Positions 27,518 through 36,143 of a stretch of 64,000 nt of DNA are shown here, piece after piece. Source of the stretch: Sphingopyxis sp. MSC1_008. Its GTDB lineage: Bacteria > Pseudomonadota > Alphaproteobacteria > Sphingomonadales > Sphingomonadaceae. The position numbers and the translations under genes are program-made. The notes under the pieces were generated by a model. That model worked only from the letters and a program-made list of their open reading frames with translations, had not been told where the DNA came from and did no database searches. Position 1 is the stretch's first letter, and the number at the start of each line of letters is the position of its first letter. The stretch spans positions 1 through 64,000 of the forward strand of contig NZ_JALPRD010000002.1 in the NCBI RefSeq assembly GCF_023197165.1, given 5' to 3'.

Positions 27518-28900
27518 ATGACGACTTTTAACGACTTTGGCCTGCACGCCGACATCAATCGCGCGCTTGCCGCCAAGGATTATACCACCCCGACCCCGAT
27601 CCAGGTCCAGGCGATTCCGCCGCTGATGAAGGGCCGCGACCTGTGCGGTATCGCGCAGACCGGCACCGGCAAGACCGCCGGCTTCTCGCTGCCGTCGATC
27701 CATCACCTTTTGACCTATCCGCATCGCCCGACCCCGCGCGGCTGCCGTATGCTTGTCCTCGCGCCGACGCGCGAACTCGCCGCGCAGATCGCGCAGAGCT
27801 GCCGCGACTATGGCCGCTTTACCAAGCTCAGCGTCACGACCGTGTTCGGCGGTGTGCCGATCAACAAGCAGATCCGCGACCTGTCGGGCGGCGTCGACAT
27901 CCTCGTCGCCACGCCGGGCCGCCTGCTCGACCTGATCGACCAGCGCGCGTTGCGTCTCGACGATGTCGAAATCTTCGTCCTCGACGAAGCCGACCAGATG
28001 ATGGACATGGGCTTCATCCACTCGCTGCGCCGCATCGCCAAGCTGCTGCCGTCGCGCCGCCAGAACCTCTTCTTCTCGGCAACAATGCCGAAGGAAATCG
28101 CGCACCTCGCCGAACAGTTCCTCGAGGATCCGGTGACGGTGTCGGTCACCCCGGCGGCGACCACGGTCGAAAAGATCAGCCAGTACGCGACCTTCGTCGA
28201 ACAGAAGGAAAAGCAGGCGCTCCTCCATTCGATCGTCGCCAGCGAAGATATCGATCGCGCGCTGATCTTCACCCGCACCAAGCATGGCGCCGACCGCGTC
28301 GTGCGTCACCTCGCGGGCGCGAACATCAAGGCGATGGCGATCCATGGCAACAAGAGCCAGTCGCAGCGCACCCACGCGCTGCAGGCGTTTCGCTCGGGCG
28401 ACATCAAGCTGCTCGTCGCGACCGACATCGCCGCGCGCGGCATCGACGTGTCGGGCGTGTCGCACGTCATCAACTTCGAGATCCCGAACGTTCCCGAACA
28501 ATATGTCCACCGCATCGGCCGCACCGCGCGCGCCGGCGCCGAGGGCAAGGCGATCAGCTTCATCGCGCCCGATGAGCGCCCGTACATGCGCGATATCGAA
28601 CGCGTCACGCGGTCGAAGTCCGAGCCGATGCCGCTGCCCGAGAATTTCAACGAGCTGGTGCGCAATCTGCCGAAGCCGGCGCAGCCACCGCGCGACACCG
28701 GCAGCCAGGGCCGCAATCCGCAGCGCCAGCGCGAAGACGCAATGCGCGGCCGTGACGGCAACAAGCCGCGCGGCGATCGCGGTCCGCGCCGCGACAATGC
28801 GCCCGCCGGCGAAGGCGCCGAAGGCCAGCGCAAGCGCCGCTTCCGCCCGCGCAACAAGAGCGTCGGCGCGCACAAGGGTGCGGTGAAGCGCGTCGGTTGA
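27518..28900 (+). CDS. rhlE: DEAD-box RNA helicase, RhlE type
   Basis: An ATP-dependent RNA helicase of 460 residues from the ATG at 27518; the open frame runs upstream but without family similarity. The helicase motifs are in order: Q motif (FNDFGLHADINRAL to TPTPIQVQAIP), I AQTGTGKTAGF, Ia APTRELAAQI, Ib TPGRLLD, II VLDEADQMMDMGF, III FFSATMP, V VATDIAARGIDVSGV and VI HRIGRTARAG. From residue 385 there is an Arg/Gly/Asn/Pro-rich tail (GRDGNKPRGDRGPRRDN) that binds RNA without specificity. The tail marks the RhlE group. It probably acts in ribosome assembly and RNA turnover. Confidence 0.92.
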   Translation: MTTFNDFGLHADINRALAAKDYTTPTPIQVQAIPPLMKGRDLCGIAQTGTGKTAGFSLPSIHHLLTYPHRPTPRGCRMLVLAPTRELAAQIAQSCRDYGRFTKLSVTTVFGGVPINKQIRDLSGGVDILVATPGRLLDLIDQRALRLDDVEIFVLDEADQMMDMGFIHSLRRIAKLLPSRRQNLFFSATMPKEIAHLAEQFLEDPVTVSVTPAATTVEKISQYATFVEQKEKQALLHSIVASEDIDRALIFTRTKHGADRVVRHLAGANIKAMAIHGNKSQSQRTHALQAFRSGDIKLLVATDIAARGIDVSGVSHVINFEIPNVPEQYVHRIGRTARAGAEGKAISFIAPDERPYMRDIERVTRSKSEPMPLPENFNELVRNLPKPAQPPRDTGSQGRNPQRQREDAMRGRDGNKPRGDRGPRRDNAPAGEGAEGQRKRRFRPRNKSVGAHKGAVKRVG

Positions 28901-28924
28901 CGTAGCTCTCCGCGCCGCTAGGTT

Positions 28925-28946
28925 CCCCTCTTCTTCGGATGAGGGG
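28925..28946 (+). other. Stable UUCG hairpin after the helicase gene
   Basis: CCCCTC (28925-28930) pairs with GAGGGG (28941-28946). The inner TC-TTCG-GA forms a C(UUCG)G tetraloop, one of the most stable RNA loops. It lies 24 nt after the rhlE stop and 32 nt before a real terminator. No T-run follows it. Confidence 0.5.
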
Positions 28947-28977
28947 ATGCGAAAGCTCGGTGCAAGCCAGTTTTGCT

Positions 28978-29011
28978 AACCCCATCTCGTTCCGGCGAGG
29001 TGGGGTTTTTT
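28978..29011 (+). terminator. Intrinsic terminator between rhlE and the MHS transporter gene
   Basis: AACCCCATCTCG pairs with CGAGGTGGGGTT (one G-T wobble) around TTCCGG, followed directly by a T-run. It probably ends the rhlE transcript. Because only 46 nt remain before the next start, the same element could also act as an attenuator for the transporter. Confidence 0.8.
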
Positions 29012-29057
29012 ATGCCCTCTCTCGAAGGACAGAAAAGACACTAATGAGGGGTGAAGG

Positions 29058-30725
29058 ATGGCCGAAGGCGAAGCAGCAGTTGCGGTCGATACCCGGCAGA
29101 GCGAACGCAAGGTCATCCTCGCATCGTCACTCGGCACGGTGTTCGAATGGTATGATTTCTACCTCTACGGCCTGCTCGCGACGATCATTTCGGCGCAATT
29201 CTTCTCGGGCGTCAACGAAACCACCGGTTTCATCTTCGCGCTCGGCGCCTTTGCCGCGGGCTTTGCGGTAAGGCCGTTCGGCGCGCTCGTGTTCGGGCGC
29301 ATCGGCGATCTCGTCGGGCGCAAGAACACCTTCCTCGTCACCATGGGCTTGATGGGGGCATCGACCTTCCTCGTCGGCGTGCTGCCCAGCTATGCGTCGA
29401 TCGGCGTCGCGGCGCCGGTCCTGCTCGTGCTGCTCCGTCTCGTCCAGGGGCTCGCGCTGGGCGGCGAATATGGCGGCGCTGCCACCTACGTCGCCGAACA
29501 CGCCCCCGACGGCAAACGCGGGCTCTTCACCAGCTTCATCCAGACCACCGCGACGCTCGGGCTGTTCGCGGCGCTCGGCGTCGTCATCGTCATCCGCTCG
29601 GTCATGGGCGAGGCGGCGTTCGCCGACTGGGGCTGGCGCATTCCCTTCCTCATCTCGGTGATCCTGCTCGGTGTATCGCTGTGGATCCGCCTCCAGCTCG
29701 AGGAAAGCCCCGTCTTCAAACAGATGAAGGAGGAGGGCACGACGTCGAAGGCGCCGCTGACCGAAGCCTTCGGTCGCTGGGAAAATTTGAAATGGGTGCT
29801 CGTCGCGCTGTTCGGCGCGGTCGCGGGGCAGGCGGTCGTCTGGTATTCGGGGCAATTCTATGCGCTCTTCTTCCTCGAAAAGACGCTGAAGGTCGACGGC
29901 GCGACCGCGAACATATTGATCGCCATCGCGCTTGCGCTCGGCACCCCCTTCTTCATCTTCTTCGGCTGGCTCAGCGACAAGGTCGGGCGCAAGCCGATCA
30001 TCCTCGCGGGCTGCGCGCTCGCCGCGATCACCTATTTCCCGGCATTCCAGATGCTCACCGCCGCCGCGAACCCCGCGATGGCCAAAGCGCAGCAGAATGC
30101 CGCCGTCATCATGGCGGCCGATCCGGGGGCCTGTTCGTTCCAGTTCGACCCGATCGGCGGCAACAAGTTTGAAGGCAGCGGCTGCGACATCATCAAGTCG
30201 ACGCTGGCAAAGGCGGGTGCGAGCTACACGGCTTTCACGCGCGAACGCATGACGGGCGAACCCGCGCGCGTGCGCATCGGCTCGCGCGTCCTCGCCGCGC
30301 CCGATCCCTGGCGTATCGCCGAGGAGGATCGCGCCGGCGCGATCGCCGCGTTCCGCTCCGAACTCCAGACCGCGCTGACCGACGCCGGCTATCCGGCAAA
30401 GGCCGATCCGGCGGCGATCAACAAGCCGCTCGTCGTCGCGATTTTCTTCTACCTCGTGCTGCTCGTGACGATGGTCTACGGCCCGATCGCCGCGCTGCTC
30501 GTCGAACTCTTCCCCAGCCGCATCCGCTACACCGCGATGTCGCTGCCCTATCATATCGGCAACGGCTGGTTCGGCGGTTTCCTGCCGACGACCGCGTTCG
30601 CGATGGTCGCGGCGACGGGCAATATCTACTATGGTCTCTGGTATCCGGTGATCATCGCGGTGATCACTTTGGTCGTCGGGCTGCTGTTCCTGCCCGAAAC
30701 CTTCCGCCGTTCCCTCCACCCTTAG
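29058..30725 (+). CDS. MFS transporter, metabolite:H+ symporter (MHS) type, with large insertion
   Basis: The 555-residue protein carries the MHS-family opening ASSLGTVFEWYDFYLYG and the loop motif FGRIGDLVGRKNTFL (RXGXXXGRK type) between spans 2 and 3. LVQGLALGGEYGG and LPETFRRSLHP are further family marks. Twelve spans are expected. Between about residues 345 and 455 there is an extra soluble stretch of about 110 residues (AANPAMAKAQQNAAV through NKPLVVAIFF) with two cysteines (GACSF and GSGCDI). By position it falls between spans 9 and 10, on the periplasmic side. Substrates of related proteins are small carboxylates, proline/betaine or shikimate; the one here is unknown. Confidence 0.85.
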   Translation: MAEGEAAVAVDTRQSERKVILASSLGTVFEWYDFYLYGLLATIISAQFFSGVNETTGFIFALGAFAAGFAVRPFGALVFGRIGDLVGRKNTFLVTMGLMGASTFLVGVLPSYASIGVAAPVLLVLLRLVQGLALGGEYGGAATYVAEHAPDGKRGLFTSFIQTTATLGLFAALGVVIVIRSVMGEAAFADWGWRIPFLISVILLGVSLWIRLQLEESPVFKQMKEEGTTSKAPLTEAFGRWENLKWVLVALFGAVAGQAVVWYSGQFYALFFLEKTLKVDGATANILIAIALALGTPFFIFFGWLSDKVGRKPIILAGCALAAITYFPAFQMLTAAANPAMAKAQQNAAVIMAADPGACSFQFDPIGGNKFEGSGCDIIKSTLAKAGASYTAFTRERMTGEPARVRIGSRVLAAPDPWRIAEEDRAGAIAAFRSELQTALTDAGYPAKADPAAINKPLVVAIFFYLVLLVTMVYGPIAALLVELFPSRIRYTAMSLPYHIGNGWFGGFLPTTAFAMVAATGNIYYGLWYPVIIAVITLVVGLLFLPETFRRSLHP

Positions 30726-30781
30726 GATAGATTGAACCCCGCGCGCCCCCGCGTTAGGGTTGGCTCGAGCCTTGAGGGGGC

Positions 30782-31828
30782 ATGATGATTGCAGATGACA
30801 TAGATTTCGACCCGCCGCCGCCGCCGCGGCGCCCGTTCTTCCGGCGCAAGCGGGTGCTGATCCCGCTCGCGCTGATACTCGCGATCGTCGTCGGCTTCCT
30901 GCTGCTTCTGACACCCGACACCGACCGCGACGAAATGATCGCCAAATATGGCGGGCCGAACGCCGCGTTAGTCGCGGGGCCGGCGGGGCAGCGGATTCAC
31001 TATCGCGATCAGGGCAATCGCGGCGGCCCCGCGATCATCCTCGTCCATGGCGCCAATGCCAGCCTCCATACGTGGGAACCGTTGGTGAAGCGGCTCGGCG
31101 CCACTTACCGGATCGTGACGCTCGACCTGCCGGGGCACGGGCTCACCGGCGCGACCCCCGACACCGATTATTCGGCCGAGGGCATGATGAACGCGGTCGA
31201 CGTCGTCGCGGCGAAGCTCGGGCTCGATCATTTCGTCCTCGGCGGCAATTCGATGGGCGGCTGGGTCAGCTGGCGCTACGCGCTCGCGCAGCCAACGCGC
31301 GTCGATGCGCTGTTGCTGATCGATGCCGCGGGCATGCCGCTGCGGCCGGGCGAGAAACGGCCCGAATCGAACGTCGGGTTCCGCGTCCTCGAATATCCCT
31401 TCGGCCGCTGGCTTGCGACGCGCGTTACGCCGCGGATGCTCGTCGAACAGTCGCTGCGCGGCTCGGTCGAAAAGCAGGCGATCGTCGATGACGCGATGAT
31501 CGACCGCTATTGGGAATTGCTGCGCTTTCCCGGCAATCGCGAAGCGACGGTGTTGCGCGCGCGGATGAACCGCGAACCCGCGATGGCGGCGCGTGTCGGC
31601 GAGATCAAGGCGCCGACCCTGATCCTGTTCGGCGACAAGGATCGGATCATCAACCCGACCGCGGCGCAAACCTTCAACGAGCGTATCGCGGGGTCGGAGG
31701 TCGTGATGCTGCCGGGTATCGGCCATCTGCCGATGGAGGAAGCCCCCGATGCGACCGCGACGGCGATCGCCGACTTCCTTACGCGGCGGCTTGCTGTCCC
31801 GCCGCCGGCTGATCCAGAAACGCGCTGA
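30782..31828 (+). CDS. Membrane-anchored alpha/beta hydrolase
   Basis: The 348-residue protein starts with a Pro/Arg-rich cytosolic stretch (DPPPPPRRPFFRRKR), then one membrane span (VLIPLALILAIVVGFLLLL), and then a full alpha/beta hydrolase domain. The oxyanion-hole HG lies in ILVHGANASLHTW, the nucleophile serine in LGGNSMGGWVSW (residue about 158), the acid in LFGDKDRIINP, and the histidine in PGIGHLPMEE. The anchor would place the domain on the periplasmic side. The substrate is unknown; esters or amides of lipids are likely. Its 3' end overlaps the convergent hydrolase gene by 50 nt. Confidence 0.85.
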   Translation: MMIADDIDFDPPPPPRRPFFRRKRVLIPLALILAIVVGFLLLLTPDTDRDEMIAKYGGPNAALVAGPAGQRIHYRDQGNRGGPAIILVHGANASLHTWEPLVKRLGATYRIVTLDLPGHGLTGATPDTDYSAEGMMNAVDVVAAKLGLDHFVLGGNSMGGWVSWRYALAQPTRVDALLLIDAAGMPLRPGEKRPESNVGFRVLEYPFGRWLATRVTPRMLVEQSLRGSVEKQAIVDDAMIDRYWELLRFPGNREATVLRARMNREPAMAARVGEIKAPTLILFGDKDRIINPTAAQTFNERIAGSEVVMLPGIGHLPMEEAPDATATAIADFLTRRLAVPPPADPETR

Positions 31829-32534
31829 TCCGCGCCGAGATGGCGGCGGCATGCGTGAAGGGGAAGAGGTGCGATCCCGGCACCATTTCCAGCACCGCGC
31901 CATCGATCTGGTCGGCGAGCATCTCGCCATAACAGGCGGGCATCACCCCGTCCTGCTCGCCCATCAGCACCAGCGCCGGAAGGTTTTTCAGCCCCGACAG
32001 GAACCCGATGCTGCTCCACCCCGCCATCGCGGCACTCTGGTAAGCAATGCCGAGCGGGGTCGCGGTCTGGATCTTGAGCCCGCTCGCCAGCATATCGTCG
32101 TCGAACATCGCCGCCCAGCCGATCCCCGGCGCGCCCATGACCGGCGTCGTCGCCATTAACACCAGCCGGCGCACGCGCCCCGGAAACTGGATCGCGATCT
32201 GCTGCGCGAGTGCGCCGCCCCAGCTGAACCCGGCGACGTCGATTGTCATGTGGCCAAGGCGGTCGGCGATCTCCATCACCACCGCCGCGATCGTCGGCGC
32301 GCCATAGGGCAGCAGCGCGTCGGGCGAACCGCCGACGCCGGGCATGTCGAGCGTCCACACCTCGCGGCCGTGGATCTGCGCGAGCAGCGGCGCGGCGGCG
32401 GCCAGGTCGGCGCCGATGCCGTTGAGGAACAGCAAAGGCGTGCCCGGCGCGCCCTCGCGCCAGCGCGCGACGCGCAGGCTCAGGCCGTATACATGCTCGT
32501 TGCTGATGGCCGGGCGGCCGCTGATCCTGCTCAT
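31779..32534 (-). CDS. Alpha/beta hydrolase similar to PHA depolymerase
   Basis: The 251-residue protein (start at the ATG 32534, MSRISGRPAIS) lacks a signal peptide. The triad residues are visible: Ser in DVAGFSWGGALAQQIA, Asp in MGEQDGVMPA, and His in PGSHLFPFTH. TLDMPGVGGSP, GFSWGGALAQQ and RRLVLMATTPVMG closely resemble intracellular medium-chain poly(3-hydroxyalkanoate) depolymerases of the pseudomonad PhaZ type. That function fits a bacterium storing PHA, but no PHA synthase gene lies nearby, so it is a guess. The gene overlaps the 3' end of the other hydrolase by 50 nt tail-to-tail. Confidence 0.78.
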   Translation of the reverse strand: MSRISGRPAISNEHVYGLSLRVARWREGAPGTPLLFLNGIGADLAAAAPLLAQIHGREVWTLDMPGVGGSPDALLPYGAPTIAAVVMEIADRLGHMTIDVAGFSWGGALAQQIAIQFPGRVRRLVLMATTPVMGAPGIGWAAMFDDDMLASGLKIQTATPLGIAYQSAAMAGWSSIGFLSGLKNLPALVLMGEQDGVMPACYGEMLADQIDGAVLEMVPGSHLFPFTHAAAISARISAFLDQPAAGQQAAA

Positions 32535-32580
32535 GGCCGGTGCCTTCGCATATCTGGATGACCGGCGAAAGACCGCTGAT

Positions 32581-32826
32581 CTACTCCGCCTGCCGCGCGG
32601 CCGCCGCCGCCTGCTCGAAGCGTAGACAATCGAAGATCTTCGCGCCCGCAAGGAACACCGATCCGGTGCAGGCGAGCAGCAACAGCTTGCCGCCGGTCCC
32701 GGGATATTCGTGCAGATAGGCGGCGCCGCGCGCCATCGCCCCGACGGCAAGCGCATAGATGATGAGGCACGCCTCGAAGCGGGTCTTGATGACGAACAGG
32801 CGTCCGATTTTTTTCAGCATCACCAT
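32581..32826 (-). CDS. Small membrane protein of unknown function
   Basis: The 81-residue product begins MVMLKKIGRLFVIKTRFEAC. It has two probable membrane spans: about residues 20-38 (LIIYALAVGAMARGAAYL) and 47-65 (KLLLLACTGSVFLAGAKIF). A short charged tail (EQAAAAARQAE) follows. It sits 46 nt upstream of the PHA-depolymerase-like gene on the same strand and may share its transcript. I cannot name a family. Confidence 0.65.
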   Translation of the reverse strand: MVMLKKIGRLFVIKTRFEACLIIYALAVGAMARGAAYLHEYPGTGGKLLLLACTGSVFLAGAKIFDCLRFEQAAAAARQAE

Positions 32827-32952
32827 AGCCTAAGCAAGCGCCGTGCCACTGGCGCAAATGCGGGATCCGGCGCGCCGGGCTTATGGTAAATTGTAAGTTA
32901 ATCCGACAGGTGCGGGCAAGGCACGGGGGCATCCGTTCGGCGAACAGGCGGT

Positions 32953-33903
32953 TCAATTCGTCTCGCGAACGCGCCCCGGTGTCCCCAGCGGACACTCCAG
33001 TGCGGCGCGGTCCCAACCCGCGGCATCGGCCGCCGCGCCATAGCTGCGCTCGAGGAAATCGAGCAGCAGCGCGTCGGGCGACGCCGCGGTGCGCACCGCG
33101 TCATAGGGCAGGATATATTCGCCCATGCCCGCGTCGAAGCGCGCCGCATCGGGCACCGGATAGTCCCGAAACCCTGCCGGCTCGGGATAGGCGTAGGAAT
33201 AAAAGGCCGGCTCGGGAAACGCATCGCCGCCCGGCCAGAAACCCGCGCTGCTGACCTCGTGCGAATAGGCTTCGCGCGTCACGGGATCGGGCAGGCCGGG
33301 CACCCCGCCGGGGTGCGGCGGCGCCGCGCGGCCCGAAAATCGCGTGACGGCGAGGTCGAAGCTGCCCCAGAAGAAATGCACCGGGCTCGCCTTGCCCAGA
33401 AACCCGCTGCGGAACAGCTTGAAGACGCGGTCGACCTGCATCAGCGCGCGCCAGAAACGATGCGCGGCATCGGCGTCATAGCTTTTGTGACTCTCGTCGC
33501 GTGCGAACGGGATCGGGTCGGGCACCTCGTTGGGCACGCCATGGATACGCACTTCAATGCCAAGGTCGGCGAGCAGCCCCAGCAGCCGGTCGTGGAAATC
33601 GGCGACGCTGCGCGGTTCGAGCACCAACTCGCGTTCCTGCCCCTGGCTCGTGCGGCAGATCAGGCGGTGGGCGATGAAGTCGAATTCGATCTCGAGCAGT
33701 TCGTGCCCGACCGGGATCGGCGAGGTGGTGAGGCCGCGCGCGCTGACATAGAGCGGCACCTGCCAGCCATGGTTGAGCCACGGCGTCAGCGACAGGCGAA
33801 TCTTGCCGACGATCTGCGTCCATAGCTGCAGCGTAATCGCGGTATCGCGCCAGTCGCCCCAGCGCAGTTCGGGCCAGATCGCGGATTGCTCGGTCGGTGA
33901 CAT
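32953..33903 (-). CDS. DUF5996 family protein
   Basis: From the ATG at 33903 (MSPTEQSAIWPELRWGDWRD) the protein has 316 residues and no signal peptide or membrane span. It is rich in conserved aromatic residues: WPELRWGDWRDT, LQLWTQIVGKIRL, GWQVPLYVSARGL, FFWGSFDLAVTRFSGR and AFYSYAYPEP. These match DUF5996, a family without a tested function. The frame is open further upstream but only as GC-driven sequence. The gene stands alone; the 292 nt before it contain only a palindromic repeat. Confidence 0.82.
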   Translation of the reverse strand: MSPTEQSAIWPELRWGDWRDTAITLQLWTQIVGKIRLSLTPWLNHGWQVPLYVSARGLTTSPIPVGHELLEIEFDFIAHRLICRTSQGQERELVLEPRSVADFHDRLLGLLADLGIEVRIHGVPNEVPDPIPFARDESHKSYDADAAHRFWRALMQVDRVFKLFRSGFLGKASPVHFFWGSFDLAVTRFSGRAAPPHPGGVPGLPDPVTREAYSHEVSSAGFWPGGDAFPEPAFYSYAYPEPAGFRDYPVPDAARFDAGMGEYILPYDAVRTAASPDALLLDFLERSYGAAADAAGWDRAALECPLGTPGRVRETN

Positions 33904-34067
33904 CGCGGCTTTCCTTCGACAAATATCGTGCGGCGCCCCGCGTGAAGTGTAGCCGTTTCTGCGCCTAAAAATAGCTTGGAATTGATCCGACCTGCGGCCT
34001 CTGGTCGGGAAGGCGGCACGACATCGTCGATATCGCACCATCCCAGCGGTGCGCTGCCATTCCCACC

Positions 34068-34143
34068 TTCGTCATTCCCGCGAAAGCGGGAACCCAGTTG
34101 CGACGTCAGCTCGCTGGGTCCCCGCTTTCGCGGGAATGACGAA
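34068..34143. repeat. Palindromic intergenic repeat, type D
   Basis: CTTCGTCATTCCCGCGAAAG with CGGGAACCCAG pairs with CTGGGTCCCCGCTTTCGCGG with GAATGACGAAG, around a 14-nt spacer. Each arm also folds on itself (CCCGCGAAAGCGGG). It lies between DUF5996 and the spermidine-synthase-like gene. Apart from this element the 292-nt gap (33904-34195) shows nothing else. Confidence 0.85.
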
Positions 34144-34195
34144 GTAAGTAGTGGAGCGGCTACTTTCGGTCGAACCCACCATTCAAGCGACTACT

Positions 34196-34867
34196 TCAGT
34201 TCGACCGCGCAAACCAGATGACGTGCCGCGGCCCCTTGCCATTGCTGCGCGCGCGCACGCCGACCTCTTCGACTTGAAACCCCGCTGCCGTCAACCGACG
34301 GGTGAAGCGGGCGTCCGGCGCCGCCGACCATATCGCCAATATGCCGCCGGGGCGCAGCGCCGCCTTGGCTGTGGCGAGCCCCGCCGCCGAATAGAGCCCC
34401 TCATTGGCTTCTCGCGTCAGGCCATCGGGGCCATTGTCGACGTCGAGCAGAATCGCATCATAGCGGCGCGTCGCCGCCCCGATCGCCTTCGCCACGTCGC
34501 CGAGGACCAGCTCGACCCGCGGATCGTCGAGGCAGCCCGCCGCCAGCTCGGCCATCGGCCCGCGCGCCCACTCGATGATGCCCGGCACCAGTTCGGCCAC
34601 CGCAATCTTCGCGTCAGCGCCGAGCGTCGCTAGCGCCGCGCGCAGGGTGAACCCCATGCCATAGCCGCCGATCAGCAGGCTGGCCGCCTTCGGGCTGCGC
34701 AGCCGGTCGCAGGTCATCGTCGCCAGCGCTTCTTCGGAACCGCTCATCCGGCTGCTCATCAATTCGTTGCGATCGATCGCGATGATGAAATCGTCGCCGC
34801 GCCGGTACAGGCGCAGCGCGTCGCCGCCCGGGACTTCGGCCGTGCCGATCAGCTCGCGAATCTTCAA
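34196..34867 (-). CDS. Spermidine-synthase-like methyltransferase-fold protein
   Basis: The 223-residue protein starts from a TTG at 34867 whose TTGA overlaps the astB stop codon. It has the Rossmann core of the spermidine synthase family: SLLIGGYGMGFTLRAAL (nucleotide loop), KIAVAELVPGIIEWA (acidic end of strand 2), and AILLDVDNGPDGL (the loop that carries the active-site aspartate in true synthases). The glycine-loop variant GGYGMGFTLRA, in place of GGGDGG, belongs to a branch whose substrates are untested. Putrescine aminopropylation therefore remains unproven. The 4-nt overlap places it as the last gene of the arginine-succinylation cluster. Confidence 0.8.
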   Translation of the reverse strand: MKIRELIGTAEVPGGDALRLYRRGDDFIIAIDRNELMSSRMSGSEEALATMTCDRLRSPKAASLLIGGYGMGFTLRAALATLGADAKIAVAELVPGIIEWARGPMAELAAGCLDDPRVELVLGDVAKAIGAATRRYDAILLDVDNGPDGLTREANEGLYSAAGLATAKAALRPGGILAIWSAAPDARFTRRLTAAGFQVEEVGVRARSNGKGPRHVIWFARSN

Positions 34868-36114
34868 CCGAGCTCGCCGAGATCGAGCGTTTCCAGCAGC
34901 GCGGCGCGCGCCGTGCGCACGTCACTCGCCAGCGCCGCCGACGCGAGGTCGCCCGGCGCGATCGCTTCGGGCCAGTGCTTGGCCACGACGCCCGCTATTC
35001 GGTCGAGCTTCGCTTCATTGGCGATGAAACGTGGGTCGACCGTCGCCGGATCGGCCACGACGCGCAGGCGGAGGCAGGCCGGGCCGCCGCCGTTCGCCAT
35101 CGACTGGCGGACGTTGACGGGCAACAGGCGGCGGATCGGGCCGTTGCCCGCGACATGCGCCTCCAGCCAGTTCCATACCGCGGGGGTGGCCTGCGCCTCG
35201 GTCGGCAGCACGAGCCCCATGCCACCGCCACCGGGCAGGCTGACGAGCTGCGCGTTGAACAGATAGGATTTGATCGCGTCGGGCAGGCTCACTGCGCTCG
35301 CGGGCACCTCGACGATCTCGACCGCGGGGAAGGCGGCGCGGATCTCGGCGTGCGCGGCGTCGCGGTCCTCGAAGGCGGTTTCGTGGGTGAACAGCACATG
35401 CTCGTTCGCAACCGCGACGACGTCGTTGTGGAACGCGCCGCCCTGGATCGCGGTGTCCGACTGGCGAATGAAGAGTGTGCGTGCGGGGTCGAGCCGGTGG
35501 TTGCGCGCGATCGCTTTCGACGCGTCGAGATGCTGGCGCGCCGGGAAACGCCCGCCGCCGACCCCGTAAACGAATATTTCGACGCCTTGGCCGTCATGCC
35601 CGCTGCACAGCCGCATATGGTTCGCCGCACCCTCGTCGCCGAACGGGGCGGGGATCGGGGCATGCACGGCGAAGGCGGGGTCGGCGAACGCGAGGCGGAG
35701 CTGCGCCAGCGTTCCCGGCCATTCGTGGCTGCGGTGCGGCATCGTGACGAGGTTCGCGACGGTCAGATGGCATTTGCCGTCGGCGCTGTCGGGGGCAGGG
35801 GAGACGGTCGCGGCGTTCGCGGCCCACATCGACGAGGCCGACCAAGCCTGCGCGCGCAAATGTCCCTCGGCGTCTTCCGGCGTCGTACCGAGCGTGGCAA
35901 GCCACGGCGCGTCCGGCCGGTCGAGCGGGGTGAAGAAGCCCTGCGGCAGCCCCAGCGCCAGATTGTGGCGCATCTTTTCGATACCCTGCAGCGCCGCGGC
36001 GCGCGGCTGCGACACGTCGCCGGCGTTGCTCGCCGACGCGATATTGCCGCGGCTGAGCCCGGCATAATTGTGGCTGGGGCCGATGATCCCGTCGAAATTG
36101 ATTTCGGTCAGCAT
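34864..36114 (-). CDS. astB: N-succinylarginine dihydrolase
   Basis: AstB splits N2-succinylarginine into N2-succinylornithine, CO2 and two ammonia, the second step of the arginine succinyltransferase (AST) route. The 416-residue protein is of the amidinotransferase fold. MLTEINFDGIIGPSHNYAG is the conserved opening, and SRGNIASASNAGDVSQPRAA follows. The active-site blocks include FHNDVVAVANEHVLF (His/Asp). The catalytic Cys is expected in the C-terminal NGGGPACLRLRVV block. Length matches the family (about 440 in enterics). It lies downstream of astA with a palindromic repeat between them. Confidence 0.93.
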   Translation of the reverse strand: MLTEINFDGIIGPSHNYAGLSRGNIASASNAGDVSQPRAAALQGIEKMRHNLALGLPQGFFTPLDRPDAPWLATLGTTPEDAEGHLRAQAWSASSMWAANAATVSPAPDSADGKCHLTVANLVTMPHRSHEWPGTLAQLRLAFADPAFAVHAPIPAPFGDEGAANHMRLCSGHDGQGVEIFVYGVGGGRFPARQHLDASKAIARNHRLDPARTLFIRQSDTAIQGGAFHNDVVAVANEHVLFTHETAFEDRDAAHAEIRAAFPAVEIVEVPASAVSLPDAIKSYLFNAQLVSLPGGGGMGLVLPTEAQATPAVWNWLEAHVAGNGPIRRLLPVNVRQSMANGGGPACLRLRVVADPATVDPRFIANEAKLDRIAGVVAKHWPEAIAPGDLASAALASDVRTARAALLETLDLGELG

Positions 36115-36143
36115 GGTTGAAGTCTCTCTATCCCAATTTCAAA

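Noticed and set aside
28901..29057. A named riboswitch class before the MHS transporter
   Set aside because: None of the conserved core sequences that I know is present; only hairpins are visible.
34068..34143. Integron attC site or phage attachment site
   Set aside because: There is no integrase, cassette or tRNA nearby. The simple symmetric arms fit a REP-like element.
34975..36120. A 381-codon open frame antisense to astB
   Set aside because: The opposite strand encodes a complete AstB with family blocks. The antisense product has no recognisable motif.
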